The position numbers and the translations under genes are program-made. Positions 43,501-48,826 of a stretch of DNA of 64,000 nt are shown piece by piece (position 1 is the first letter of the stretch; each line of letters opens with the position of its first letter). The notes beneath the pieces were generated by a model that did no database searches, was not told the origin of the DNA, and saw only the letters and a list, made by a program, of their open reading frames with translations. Source of the DNA: Tanytarsus gracilentus (lineage: Eukaryota > Arthropoda > Insecta > Diptera > Chironomidae); assembly GCA_038502055.1 (NCBI GenBank), contig JAXRKN010000025.1, forward strand, positions 806,001 through 870,000, in the 5' to 3' direction.

Positions 43501-44647
43501 CAAGTTGTTCTCGATGCTAAAAATCATGTTGTGACTCTCACAATAAACTCTAATGGTAAAAACAAGCAGGAAAATCGAAAAATAATCAGAATACCCAAGA
43601 AATTCTTTGGATCAAATTTACTTTTCATTGGTGGTCTGCCATCGAATGTGCCAAAGCTTCACAAAGAAGTGATTAGCAAGAAAGAAAATTTTAAGGGATG
43701 CATACGAAGATTTTCCGTCAATGGAATCACTCAAGATTTAACGAAACATTTCTACAATCTCGGTCAATGTTTTCCGAGGATTGAGAAAGGTTCATACTTT
43801 TCTGGCGACGCTTATGCTGAATACAGTAAGTTATTATCTAAAAATGTACTTAAGTATAATTTATTATTGTGACCTTGCACGTGCTTAGAAAATGAGTTCA
43901 ATGTTGGAAAACATCTTGAAGTCGAGATGGAGTTCAAAACATCCGAGATAAACGGAATATTATTGAGCATCGCCGAATCAAGTGGAACTCCAAGTCTCTC
44001 CATTATCCTCCTCGATGGAAAGGTAAATAAAGAGTGGAAATATGTTCTTTAGTGTAACGTTTTTATTGCAGTTGGTAATGTCATGTGACTTCAACAACGG
44101 TGAAATACTTCGAGCAGAGTCAAAACTCCCCACGAAATATTCTCTTTGTGATAACAAATGGCACAATATATCTGCCCTTTATGACACTCATCAAATTGCT
44201 ATCCGAATCGATGAAATGGAGTCTGTGGTAGCATCAGGTCATAATAATGGAAAGCTTAATACAAAGTCTTCCGTTTACATTGGCGGTGTTTCAGGTGATT
44301 AAAAATTTTATTTTGTTGTTACCAAGATACAAAAAAGTGTTTCATACCAACAAAGTACGACGTATATTTTCTTGTTTTCAATAACATGTGCTGTTTACTT
44401 TTCTGACGAAATGTTTGTCATCGAAGTGGAATTGAAACTTGTTCAAACAATCAATATATTTCTCCTTATCATCCATACAGAGTCATCTCATCTTTCTCGA
44501 ACAATTTTCATGCGCGAGAATTTCAAAGGATGTATACGTAATGTCAAAATCAATTCAGGTTATAATGGAATGGAGATCATTGACTGGACGGACATGGCAA
44601 AACTTAACAATGTGCTGGTTAACGAATGTCCCTTGGGAACGAGATGA
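1364..44647 (+). CDS. wb: Laminin subunit alpha, alpha-1/2 type (wing blister orthologue), 19 coding exons
   Basis: This chain is the alpha subunit of a basement-membrane laminin trimer; in flies it pairs with LanB1 and LanB2. Exons: 1364-1562, 9061-9238, 9298-9454, 18874-20858, 20926-21584, 35798-36088, 36159-37221, 37287-37542, 38303-38690, 38749-38966, 39027-40035, 40086-40546, 40813-41574, 41634-42707, 43158-43316, 43372-43825, 43889-44022, 44072-44294, 44481-44647. Every junction is GT-AG and phases agree throughout, giving 3278 residues, close to the roughly 3100-3400 usual for this class. Order: signal peptide, LN, four LE, L4a, about ten LE, L4b, LE repeats, coiled coil, five LG domains. 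Two L4 domains separate it from the alpha-3/5 chain LanA, which has one. The exon model is inferred from splice signals and protein homology; exon 1 is the least certain. Confidence 0.93.
1655..2248 (+). mobile_element. Hairpin-ended Helitron/HINE-like element, copy A
   Basis: The left end is TCAAAACCCACTCGTGGGTG, a perfect short stem (CCCAC/GTGGG), followed by GCCGCGTAACCCA. The right end is a stem-loop that finishes TTGGGTTACGCTAA. Five copies in this window share both ends. The inner words GTAACCCA (left) and TGGGTTAC (right) form a subterminal inverted repeat. TC at the 5' end, a hairpin and CTAA at the 3' end are Helitron-type marks. There is no coding capacity. The copy lies in laminin intron 1. 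Confidence 0.6.
3896..5273. mobile_element. Terminal-inverted-repeat element I (1378 bp), TA target duplication
   Basis: The left end GGTGGACGCTTGTTATTCCG is mirrored at the right end, whose reverse complement is GGGTGGACGCTTGTTATTCC. TA flanks both ends (3894-3895 and 5274-5275). Several extra copies of ACTCCGGAATTATAAGCA lie inside near both ends (about 4089-4129, 4868-4909 and 5232-5252). A tandem array of a 19-bp unit containing GCTGGAAGTTAGTTCC occupies about 4488-4664. No transposase is seen, so it is non-autonomous. A TA duplication suggests a Tc1/mariner-type or related mobiliser. It lies in laminin intron 1. Confidence 0.8.
4488..4664 (+). repeat. 19-bp tandem repeat inside TIR element I
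   Basis: About nine imperfect copies of the unit GTTCCTCCGCTGGAAGTTA stand head to tail. The first five or so are nearly identical and later ones diverge. The same core word, GGAAGTTAGTT, recurs in inverse orientation at 37738-37759 inside a different element. A related word (GGATCTTAGTTCCGCTGG) occurs twice in TIR element II (about 10848-10865 and 10968-10985). Confidence 0.85.
6747..7151 (+). mobile_element. Hairpin-ended Helitron/HINE-like element, copy B
   Basis: It has the same 5' hairpin (TCAAAACCCACTAGTGGGTG) and the same 3' end (CCACACCTTGTGTGGGTTAC then GCTAA) as copies A, C, D and E. The interior has TTCCATTTTCCACT-type short repeats around 6888-6940. A stretch matching the other copies follows (TACCATCTGGCGAAAAC near 7030). 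It is 405 bp long, non-coding, and lies in laminin intron 1. Confidence 0.6.
9061..9454 (+). CDS. wb: Laminin alpha exons 2-3: first half of the LN domain
   Basis: Exon 2 (9061-9238) and exon 3 (9298-9454) are separated by a 59-base intron. Exon 2 carries the family signature GLFPKPFNVAIKANILANAT followed by CG and a second Cys. Exon 3 carries HSWWQSPSLA and FEYVTIDIDLRQ, both highly typical of laminin N-terminal (LN) domains. In laminins the LN domain drives polymerisation of the basement-membrane network. The reading frame of exon 2 continues into exon 3 through an Arg codon split AG|A. Exon 3 ends in phase 0 at a good donor (CAG|GTATGA). Confidence 0.92.
10022..11641. mobile_element. Terminal-inverted-repeat element II (1620 bp), TA target duplication
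   Basis: The left end GGGTCCCTGTACATAATTTC then TTAGTAAA is matched by the inverse at the right end (AAATTATGTACAGGGACCC). TA flanks both sides (10020-10021 and 11642-11643). As in element I, the subterminal word is repeated inside: CATAATTTCTTAGT recurs around 10215, 10238 and 10256, and its inverse at 11262-11275 and 11610-11623. The interior also carries the word GGATCTTAGTTCCGCTGG twice. No transposase is seen. It lies in laminin intron 3. Confidence 0.8.
13905..14285. repeat. GC-rich GGGATCCCGGG-type repeat pair in intron 3
   Basis: Two short GC-rich islands (13915-13970 and 14213-14275) stand out from the AT-rich intron. The first reads ATCACGGGAGATCACGGGAT. The second reads CCCCGGGATCCCGGGATTTT and also has CCCGGGTTTACAG. 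That last word recurs several times in the repeat block at 52-55 kb (for example near 53435), so these are probably diverged relatives of that family. No ends or duplications could be defined. Confidence 0.4.
16264..17186 (+). mobile_element. Hairpin-ended Helitron/HINE-like element, copy C (923 bp)
   Basis: It has the full 5' hairpin (TCAAAACCCACACGTGGGTG) and the 3' end (TTTGTGGGTTACGCTAA). Between them lie three to four decayed copies of the roughly 129-bp unit seen more cleanly in copy D. These contain AGTTCTGAAAAATGGACATT, GGCCGGCC and CGTGGCAC. A (GGAC)n microsatellite follows at about 17091-17141. A central microsatellite and a 3' stem-loop are also seen in the DINE-1/HINE class of Helitron relatives. 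The units here carry many small deletions, so this copy is old. It lies in intron 3. Confidence 0.65.
18874..20858 (+). CDS. wb: Laminin alpha exon 4: rest of LN, first LE repeats and L4a domain
   Basis: The 1985-base exon starts with VYEIYSVKIKSAESPLPKAW, the second half of the LN domain. Four Cys-rich laminin EGF-like (LE) repeats follow. An interrupted LE then holds the globular L4a domain, which starts around GSFETLEGWIVTD and ends near ERDVKNSISIIEKCHC. Two integrin-type RGD tripeptides lie in L4a, at 20269-20277 (residues 644-646) and 20467-20475 (residues 710-712). The donor at 20858 (AAG|GTTTGT) gives an AG|C serine codon with exon 5. An earlier GT at 20852 would break the frame of the LE repeat, so I rejected it. 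Confidence 0.94.
20926..21584 (+). CDS. wb: Laminin alpha exon 5: LE repeat rod
   Basis: The exon encodes about five LE repeats with the regular C-x-C ... C-x-x-C-x-x-G-F/Y-Y-G spacing, such as CEECVDGFYGN and CEKCMKGFYGD. This is the rigid short-arm rod between the L4a and L4b domains. A 67-base intron separates it from exon 4. It ends at a consensus donor (GAAG|GTGAGT) after one base of a Gly codon, completed 14.2 kb downstream at 35798. Confidence 0.94.
28534..29065 (+). CDS. Nested gene (partial): single-pass membrane protein of unknown family
   Basis: This is an open frame of 177 codons plus one base, inside laminin intron 5 and on the same strand. From the first ATG: a charged N-terminus with RRKQRWLQYGR, then a membrane segment (about residues 36-55, ALLTLGVLGILTIALYSM). 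A long polar, Ser/Asn/Glu-rich tail with KR and RR pairs follows. Near the end is VYIFKGYKCVPIRK, with a single Cys. Basic residues before the membrane segment suggest a type II (N-in) protein. The frame runs into a strong donor (G|GTATGT at 29066), so the stop at 29113-29115 is probably intronic and further exons lie downstream; I could not locate them. Starts at 28534 and 28570 are both possible. I do not recognise the family. An alternative is an unspliced chance ORF, but composition argues against it. Confidence 0.55.
31650..31770 (+). mobile_element. Hairpin-ended element, copy F (3' fragment)
   Basis: The 3' hairpin and terminus (CCACACCTTGTGTGGGTTAC then GCTAA, ending 31770) match copies B and E. 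TTCCATT-type repeats upstream resemble the interior of copy B. The 5' hairpin is missing. Confidence 0.5.
32026..32520 (-). mobile_element. 5'-truncated non-LTR retroposon, 443 bp, with 26-bp target duplication
   Basis: Direct repeats of 26 bases with one mismatch (AATTTAAGATTTAAA then C or G then TTACTGAATG) lie at 32026-32051 and 32495-32520. They bracket 443 inserted bases. Read on the minus strand, the insert ends in a simple A/T-rich tail (TTATTATCAACAAATTATC). Just before the tail is a segment (GACGGAAGCTGCG ... TTGCGTCTG ... GAAAGA) shared with the insertion at 58475-58567. Long target duplications, variable 5' truncation and a shared 3' end are the marks of target-primed reverse transcription. 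No clear coding part remains. Confidence 0.8.
33260..34179 (-). mobile_element. Hairpin-ended Helitron/HINE-like element, copy D (920 bp)
   Basis: This is a minus-strand copy with both ends: TCAAAACCCACACGTGGGTG at the 34179 side and GGGTTACGCTAA at the 33260 side. It holds a regular tandem array of a 129-bp unit and a (GGAC)n tract near 33306-33352. It is the best-preserved long copy and closely resembles copy C over its whole length. It lies in laminin intron 5. Confidence 0.7.
33517..34080 (-). repeat. 129-bp tandem repeat array inside copy D, accidentally open in one frame
   Basis: The word TTTCAGAACTATGGCTTCAT recurs with starts at 33631, 33760, 33889 and 34018, an exact 129-base period, plus a partial unit. 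Because 129 is a multiple of three, one minus-strand frame stays open for 187 codons. It reads as a 43-residue repeat with HEAIVLKNGH and CPWHYWPA. The frame has no independent start signal, and the same units are broken by indels in copy C. I therefore treat it as non-coding repeat rather than a protein. Confidence 0.75.
35798..37542 (+). CDS. wb: Laminin alpha exons 6-8: LE repeats and L4b domain
   Basis: Exon 6 (35798-36088) holds two LE repeats. Exon 7 (36159-37221) holds three more, then the second L4 domain, starting around SMGPRNVTVHYLTDYH and carrying FGGFLNFSI-like core strands (here YGGFLNFSIATHD). Exon 8 (37287-37542) finishes L4b (ENVTLSIGMSR) and begins the next LE repeat. Introns 6 and 7 are 70 and 65 bases. 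The presence of a second L4 flanked by LE repeats is what makes this an alpha-1/2 class chain. Confidence 0.93.
37636..37900 (+). mobile_element. Hairpin-ended Helitron/HINE-like element, copy E (265 bp)
   Basis: This is a short copy with both ends (TTCAAAACCCACTCGTGGGT and CCTTGTGTGGGTTACGCTAA). It fills about a third of laminin intron 8, which is 760 bases whereas most nearby introns are 50-70. The interior includes AACTAACTTCCAGTGGAAGA, the inverse of the tandem unit in TIR element I, and the family word TACCATCTGGCGAAAACTAG. Confidence 0.65.
38303..40546 (+). CDS. wb: Laminin alpha exons 9-12: last LE repeats and coiled-coil domain
   Basis: Exon 9 (38303-38690) completes the LE region. 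Exon 10 (38749-38966) starts with the CDNCTQTLLDTVD-type transition that opens the long-arm domain. Exons 11 (39027-40035) and 12 (40086-40546) encode a long charged, heptad-like helix rich in Glu, Lys, Leu, Ile and Asn. It would trimerise with the beta and gamma chains. Cysteines are almost absent in this part. Exon 12 ends in phase 0 at AGT|GTATGT; introns 9-11 are 50-60 bases and intron 12 is 266. Confidence 0.92.
40813..42707 (+). CDS. wb: Laminin alpha exons 13-14: LG1, LG2 and LG3 domains
   Basis: Exon 13 (40813-41574) begins with the end of the coil and LG1 (CIRSFYPTLIGVTTSNQIVL). It enters LG2 at about RHFNGHGYSVVRS. Exon 14 (41634-42707) completes LG2, with FFGCMRDIQINGE, the usual Cys-bearing strand of an LG domain. 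It then encodes LG3 with GFVFRTLQPDCLLLF and GLFLGGAPDFP. In laminins LG1-3 form the integrin-binding face together with the coil end. The exon ends in phase 0 at ACG|GTGAGT. Exon 14 (1074 bases) is free of stops. Confidence 0.92.
43158..44647 (+). CDS. wb: Laminin alpha exons 15-19: LG4 and LG5 domains and stop
   Basis: Exons are 43158-43316, 43372-43825, 43889-44022, 44072-44294 and 44481-44647. LG4 runs from about YETNAFKFGQPFSYSML to NFKGCIRRFSVNGI. LG5 runs from about GKHLEVEMEFKTSEINGILL through NFKGCIRNVKINSG to the C-terminal Cys in VNECPLGTR, then TGA. LG4-5 normally bind dystroglycan, heparan sulfate and sulfatide. The strong repeated NFKGCIR motif shows both domains are present and intact. 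I see no clear AATAAA after the stop; ATTAAA near 44841 is a possible variant signal. Confidence 0.92.
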
Positions 44648-45100
44648 AATTAGATGACACTTGAAAATTGTACAAATTATGTGAAAAACTTTTAAAAGTT
44701 TGAAATTCAAATGGGATTGAGTTTGAAAATTATGTCATAACATTTTTTTATACTTTTTGAATTGAAGTTTTGAGTTTAGTAGGAAAAAAATTAACATGGA
44801 AATTTCACGTGACTAAATTTTCAAACTACTCTCGATAACATTAAACCCCATTTCCATCTTTTTGCTATATTTTAGCGCTTTAAAAAATTTACAAACTTAA
44901 AAATGTGTTCAAAAGAATAATTTCCTTAACGTAGGTACTTAAATATTTCCGTAAGATGCCATAAAACTAGGTATGAAATTATGCTGTACAGTATTTATGA
45001 TTAAAATTATCTGGTTGATAATTTTAGAGAGAAGAAGTAAAAAGCATTTCTGTGAAATGTCAAAATAATAATAAGAAAAAAGATCGAAAGTTTTAATATT
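44648..45100. other. Convergent intergenic gap between laminin and the first small secreted gene
   Basis: This 450-base AT-rich stretch between two convergent 3' ends must hold the laminin 3' UTR. I see no gene in it. An AATAAA for the minus-strand gene sits at its right edge. Confidence 0.6.
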
Positions 45101-45106
45101 TTTATT
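45101..45106 (-). terminator. Polyadenylation signal of the acidic secreted-peptide gene
   Basis: TTTATT on the plus strand reads AATAAA on the minus strand, 25-30 bases after the stop codon of the 45131-45355 gene. Confidence 0.6.
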
Positions 45107-45130
45107 TCAGGCTTTAGACTCTAATTTGAA

Positions 45131-45355
45131 CTATTCAGAACTATTACCATAAGAATTTCCATTTGAATAATTATCATCGTCTTCATAAGAACTGACATCG
45201 TATTCTTCCTCTTCTTCAATAATTGGAGCTGGTGTAGCTGGAGATGCTTGTTTTCCACCTCCTCTTTTGGCTTGTAGTAAAAATCCAGGCCCACCTTGAG
45301 CTGCGGTGAATAATGAGAAAATGAAAAGAAAGAAAAATATTTCCAGTAATCTCAT
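45131..45355 (-). CDS. Small secreted acidic peptide (74 aa)
   Basis: I chose the ATG at 45355 because it begins an immediate hydrophobic signal (LLEIFFFLFIFSLFTAA). The upstream ATG at 45409 would place 18 polar residues before it. The mature part starts about QGGPGFLLQAKRGGG and has a Lys-Arg pair. It then becomes strongly acidic (IIEEEEEYDVSSYEDDD) and ends Asn/Ser/Gly-rich. It has no cysteines. It is a single exon with a TATA box about 70 bases upstream and AATAAA just after the stop. It is not a homologue of the three plus-strand neighbours but shares their gene architecture. The family is unknown to me; a processed peptide released at KR is one possibility. Confidence 0.65.
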   Translation of the reverse strand: MRLLEIFFFLFIFSLFTAAQGGPGFLLQAKRGGGKQASPATPAPIIEEEEEYDVSSYEDDDNYSNGNSYGNSSE

Positions 45356-45425
45356 CCTTGAAAAAAATGCAGTTCTTCGATCTTGAAGTGAAAAGAAATA
45401 ATGAAACAAATTTCATAATAGTTCA

Positions 45426-45432
45426 ATTTATA
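45426..45432 (-). promoter_or_regulatory. TATA box of the acidic secreted-peptide gene
   Basis: TATAAAT on the minus strand, 71-77 bases upstream of the ATG at 45355. The spacing matches the three plus-strand genes of the cluster. Confidence 0.5.
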
Positions 45433-45735
45433 AATTAAAATACATTTAAACGAAAAATTTTACTGAAATTTTTATTGTTTCTATATGTAGAATTAGTTTT
45501 TGTAAAATTCTGCATTTAAAAAGAAATTGTAATTTAAAAAGTAAAATTTAGTAATGGATTTTAAGTTTTTAATAAGAACATTTGTTATTTTAAACGTAAC
45601 TTTAGTGATTATTGACAACCACATAATTTTTTGCTTAACTTTAATGGTGTGAAAAAGCTCTATTTATATTTTTGATAGCGTATTTTGATAGTGTATCATT
45701 TTTATTTAACATATTTTTTCGTGAGTATGAGTATG

Positions 45736-46550
45736 GATCATCCATCCGAAGGAATTTTCCTAGGAATTTCCTAGGAATATTTACTAGGAAATTCCTAGGA
45801 ATTCCTAGGAAATTTCCGAGGAAAAAAAAATTACTAGGAAAATTCCTAGTAAAAATTCCTAGGAAATTCCGAGGAAAAAAATTCCTGGGAAAATTCCTTG
45901 TAAAAATTCCTAGGAAATTCCGAGGAAAAAAATTCCTAGGAAAATTTCAAGGAAAAAAAGTTTTTATGAATTTCTTCGGAATTTTTGAACATTAATTTTG
46001 CCCTCTTAGCTTTTCAGCGAGGAAAAAAATAAAATGTAAAAAGGGAAATATTTATTTGGCTAAAATACTTATGGACCACCTCAATTTTTCAACTTTTTTG
46101 AGTCTTAAATTAAAGATTTGGGCTCTACGGTTCGATAGTTTTTTTTCATGTATATTTGGAAAAATAAATTAGGGGAAAAACTTAAATTTTTCGATGATTT
46201 CTTTTTGTAAAAGGGAAAATGAGTGAGAAGAGGTTAGAAAAGCTAAGACGGCTAAATTAATGTAAAAAATTCGAGGAAATATAGAAATATTTTTAGTTAG
46301 AAATTTCCTAGGAAATTTTCTAGAATTTTCTAGGAATTTTTTTTTATTTCCTAGGAATTTTTACTAAGAATTTTCCTAGTAATTTTTTTTTCCTCGGAAA
46401 TTTCCTAGGAATTTTTACTAGGAATTTTCCTAGGAATTTTTTTCCTCTACTTTTCCTAGGAAATTTCCTAGGAAATTACTAGGAATTCCTAGGAAATTAC
46501 TAGGAATATTCCTAGGAAATTCCTAGGAAAATTCCTTCGGATGGATGATC
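45736..46550. mobile_element. Fold-back element (815 bp) with CCTAGGAA-repeat arms
   Basis: The left end GATCATCCATCCGAAGGAAT is the exact inverse of the right end (ATTCCTTCGGATGGATGATC). Each arm continues for about 230 bases as imperfect runs of the palindromic word TTCCTAGGAA, pointing inward to a spacer of about 300 bases (45965-46280). Long terminal arms made of short tandem words define fold-back (FB-like) elements. I saw no certain target duplication. An open frame at 45672-45995 crosses the left arm and is only translated repeat. Confidence 0.75.
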
Positions 46551-46693
46551 AAGTCCCGGTGAGTATTAATCAGTACAATACAATAATAAAAACATTTAAA
46601 ACACGTTTTGATTACACTAAGATACACTTTTTAATATCAGTGAAAACTTCGTGAATTTATTAAAAAGAAGCTTTTTTCACCCTCCAAAATGGC

Positions 46694-46700
46694 TATAAAA
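46694..46700 (+). promoter_or_regulatory. TATA box of secreted peptide gene 1
   Basis: TATAAAA, 66 bases upstream of the ATG at 46760. Confidence 0.65.
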
Positions 46701-46759
46701 GCAATTGCAGTTAGCAAACCGTGACATTAGTTTATTGAAATTAATTTCAGTGAGACACA

Positions 46760-46978
46760 ATGAAATTTACTTTGATTTTCGTGGCGGTTCTTGCATTCCT
46801 CTCTTCAGTATTTGCTTCCATCGACTTGGGAGATGAGGCGGCATTGAGACAAGCATGCAGTGAAATCAATGGTGGAACTAAAGTTAGACTAGAATTCGAC
46901 TTAGGTGGTGCCTGCCGTGGGCCATGCAAGCAAAAGAAAAAGAAAAAGGTTACTCTTGAAGGCGGTGACGGACCATAA
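46760..46978 (+). CDS. Small secreted cationic 3-Cys peptide, paralogue 1 (72 aa)
   Basis: A 20-residue signal peptide (MKFTLIFVAVLAFLSSVFAS) precedes a mature part of about 52 residues. An acidic start (IDLGDEAALRQACSE) is followed by the family core NGGTKVRLEFDLGGACRGPC, a run of lysines, and a short tail ending GGDGP. There are three cysteines, so one is unpaired unless the peptide dimerises. It is a single exon with TATA upstream and AATAAA at 47100. Mature-region DNA is about 95% identical to paralogue 2 whereas the signal-peptide DNA is not. I recognise no described family; a gland-secreted effector or antimicrobial-type peptide is only a guess from size, charge and clustering. Confidence 0.8.
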   Translation: MKFTLIFVAVLAFLSSVFASIDLGDEAALRQACSEINGGTKVRLEFDLGGACRGPCKQKKKKKVTLEGGDGP

Positions 46979-47099
46979 AGTGATCCTTAAAAACTCTTCC
47001 AGTACCAAAAAACCGCTTGAAAATCATACTCGTCAACATCATTGTATCAAATTACTCAAGCTAATGTCACCTTGATAAACTACAAGTTCTATTATTTTT

Positions 47100-47105
47100 A
47101 ATAAA
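47100..47105 (+). terminator. Polyadenylation signal of secreted peptide gene 1
   Basis: AATAAA about 120 bases after the stop codon. Confidence 0.55.
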
Positions 47106-47109
47106 AGTC

Positions 47110-48150
47110 TTCAAAGTCCCTCAAAATATCATTTTTATATTGTTATTTTTCAGGAGAAAATTAAATAATTTAATCAAATAAATTTGCGGCAAGTAAAAGA
47201 TATCTAAAGCTTGTCTTTTTTAATTAAAACTTTAAAAACCTAATAAAAATAATTGCTCAAATACTTTCAGTTACATTTATTTAAATTAAATTTTATGGAT
47301 TTAAATTTTATGTTGCTTATTTAAAAAAATTTAATTAAATTTCATAAAAAAATATTAAATTAAATCCAAATATAATAAAGCTCCACTTTTGTAATAATGT
47401 AACAATGTAGCAATGAGAATTCAATGAGAATTTAGGGGAAATTTTAAGGAGAAATTGAAATCTTCACTTATTTTTTAAAAATATAATAACGTTTTAATCA
47501 CTTTAGGTAGAATTTTGGGGCGTGGCTATAAAATTCAATTGCAGAATATGCGAAAATAATTAGAAAAATAAAATCGACTTAAATCTTCAAATTACAAACA
47601 AGAAAAATAAAATGGAACTTATTAAAAGGAGGACAGAATTTTTTTTAAGATTAACAGAAAATTTGGGTTTCTTTCATGAACTGTTTAGAATTAATATGAA
47701 ATATATTTAGAACAGATATCCGTTAGGCTAGGACTATGATCGCAGTATATGTGAAACAGAGCTACGGGCGGCTTGCCATCTAGTTTTTTATATTTTAACT
47801 TAAATTCTATCAACATGACAAATAATCATCCGTTTATCATGTGAACAAAAACTTATTACGTTTGCGATTAAAAAATATGCAAAAACAACTTTAAAAATAA
47901 AATATTACAAAAACAGGATTGAATTTATAAATTATAATTAATATCAACTTGCGACTTTTAAATATCGTTTATCAGGAGTTGTCAACTTAAAACAGTTGTG
48001 ACTCTAAAAATATTCAACCAATTGAAAACATCCTTTCCACCCTCATAATTATGATGCTATTAAAATTTTACTACAAAGTACAAATGTAGTAGTTTAAAAG
48101 AAAGAAAGCTTCAAGTCAGCTTGTATAAGTAAAAGCTTTTTGATTTTCAA
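47110..48150. other. Intergenic, secreted peptide genes 1 and 2
   Basis: About 1 kb of AT-rich sequence. I see no gene, recognisable repeat or decayed peptide copy in it. Confidence 0.6.
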
Positions 48151-48154
48151 TCGA

Positions 48155-48161
48155 TATAAAA
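48155..48161 (+). promoter_or_regulatory. TATA box of secreted peptide gene 2
   Basis: TATAAAA, 71 bases upstream of the ATG at 48226. Confidence 0.65.
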
Positions 48162-48225
48162 CCAGATCCAGGAGTTGATTGCGGCATTAATTTTTTTAAA
48201 TTAATATAAAACTGTTTCGTGCAAA

Positions 48226-48426
48226 ATGAAGTTATCCGTGTTATTTGTCCTATTATTGACATTCGTCTCCAACATTTTTGCTTCCATCGACTTGGGAGAT
48301 GAGGCGGCATTGAGACAAGCATGCAGTGAAATCAGTGGTGGAACTAAAGTTAGATTAGAATTTGACTTAGGCGGTGCCTGCCGTGGACCATGCAAGCAAA
48401 AGAAGAAGAAGAAGAGGGCTGAATAA
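48226..48426 (+). CDS. Small secreted cationic 3-Cys peptide, paralogue 2 (66 aa)
   Basis: The signal peptide MKLSVLFVLLLTFVSNIFAS is followed by SIDLGDEAALRQACSE, one replaced residue (Ser for Asn), the core GGTKVRLEFDLGGACRGPCK, and a Lys run ending RAE. The mature peptide is nearly identical to paralogue 1 but lacks its Gly-rich tail. It has the same three cysteines. It is a single exon; AATAAA lies at 48553. The DNA match to paralogue 1 starts abruptly at the last signal-peptide codons (GCTTCC) and includes most synonymous positions. That points to recent duplication with a swapped 5' part, or to gene conversion of the mature region. Confidence 0.8.
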   Translation: MKLSVLFVLLLTFVSNIFASIDLGDEAALRQACSEISGGTKVRLEFDLGGACRGPCKQKKKKKRAE

Positions 48427-48552
48427 GTTAAACTTTTAACACTATTTTTTCTATACCTTAAAAATTATTGCAATTGAATGTATATATAGTAATGTCATCG
48501 CTTTCTCAATTGTACTCAAAAATGTCACATCGATAAACTCAAAAGTTAATAT

Positions 48553-48558
48553 AATAAA
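48553..48558 (+). terminator. Polyadenylation signal of secreted peptide gene 2
   Basis: AATAAA about 125 bases after the stop codon. Confidence 0.55.
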
Positions 48559-48751
48559 GTCTTCAAAGTTTTAGGCAAAAAATATTAGACAATAGATTTT
48601 TAAAGTTTCAGATAAAACAACGAATAATAAAGTAAGTTATAAAAATATAAGTGCATTCGTATTATTAACCAACACACGTCAGATAAAACATTTACGTCAA
48701 ATGTAATTGTAATAAGTATTGTAGAGCTATTGATGCCCAAAAAAAAATATA

Positions 48752-48759
48752 TATATAAG
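48752..48759 (+). promoter_or_regulatory. TATA box of secreted peptide gene 3
   Basis: TATATAAG, 75 bases upstream of the ATG at 48827. A TCAGTA initiator-like site follows at about 48794. Confidence 0.55.
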
Positions 48760-48826
48760 TGCTTACAATCATGCTGATCAAGACATTAATATTCAGTAAT
48801 TAATTGAAAAGAGAAGAAGAATCGTG

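Noticed and set aside
45672..45995. 107-codon frame with repeated PRKFRGKKFLGK
   Set aside because: It is translation of the CCTAGGAA fold-back arm, not a gene.
46747..46929. Minus-strand open frames beginning MHGPRQAPPKSNS, also at 48201-48395
   Set aside because: They are antisense shadows of the conserved core of the secreted peptide genes; they recur only because the sense DNA is duplicated.
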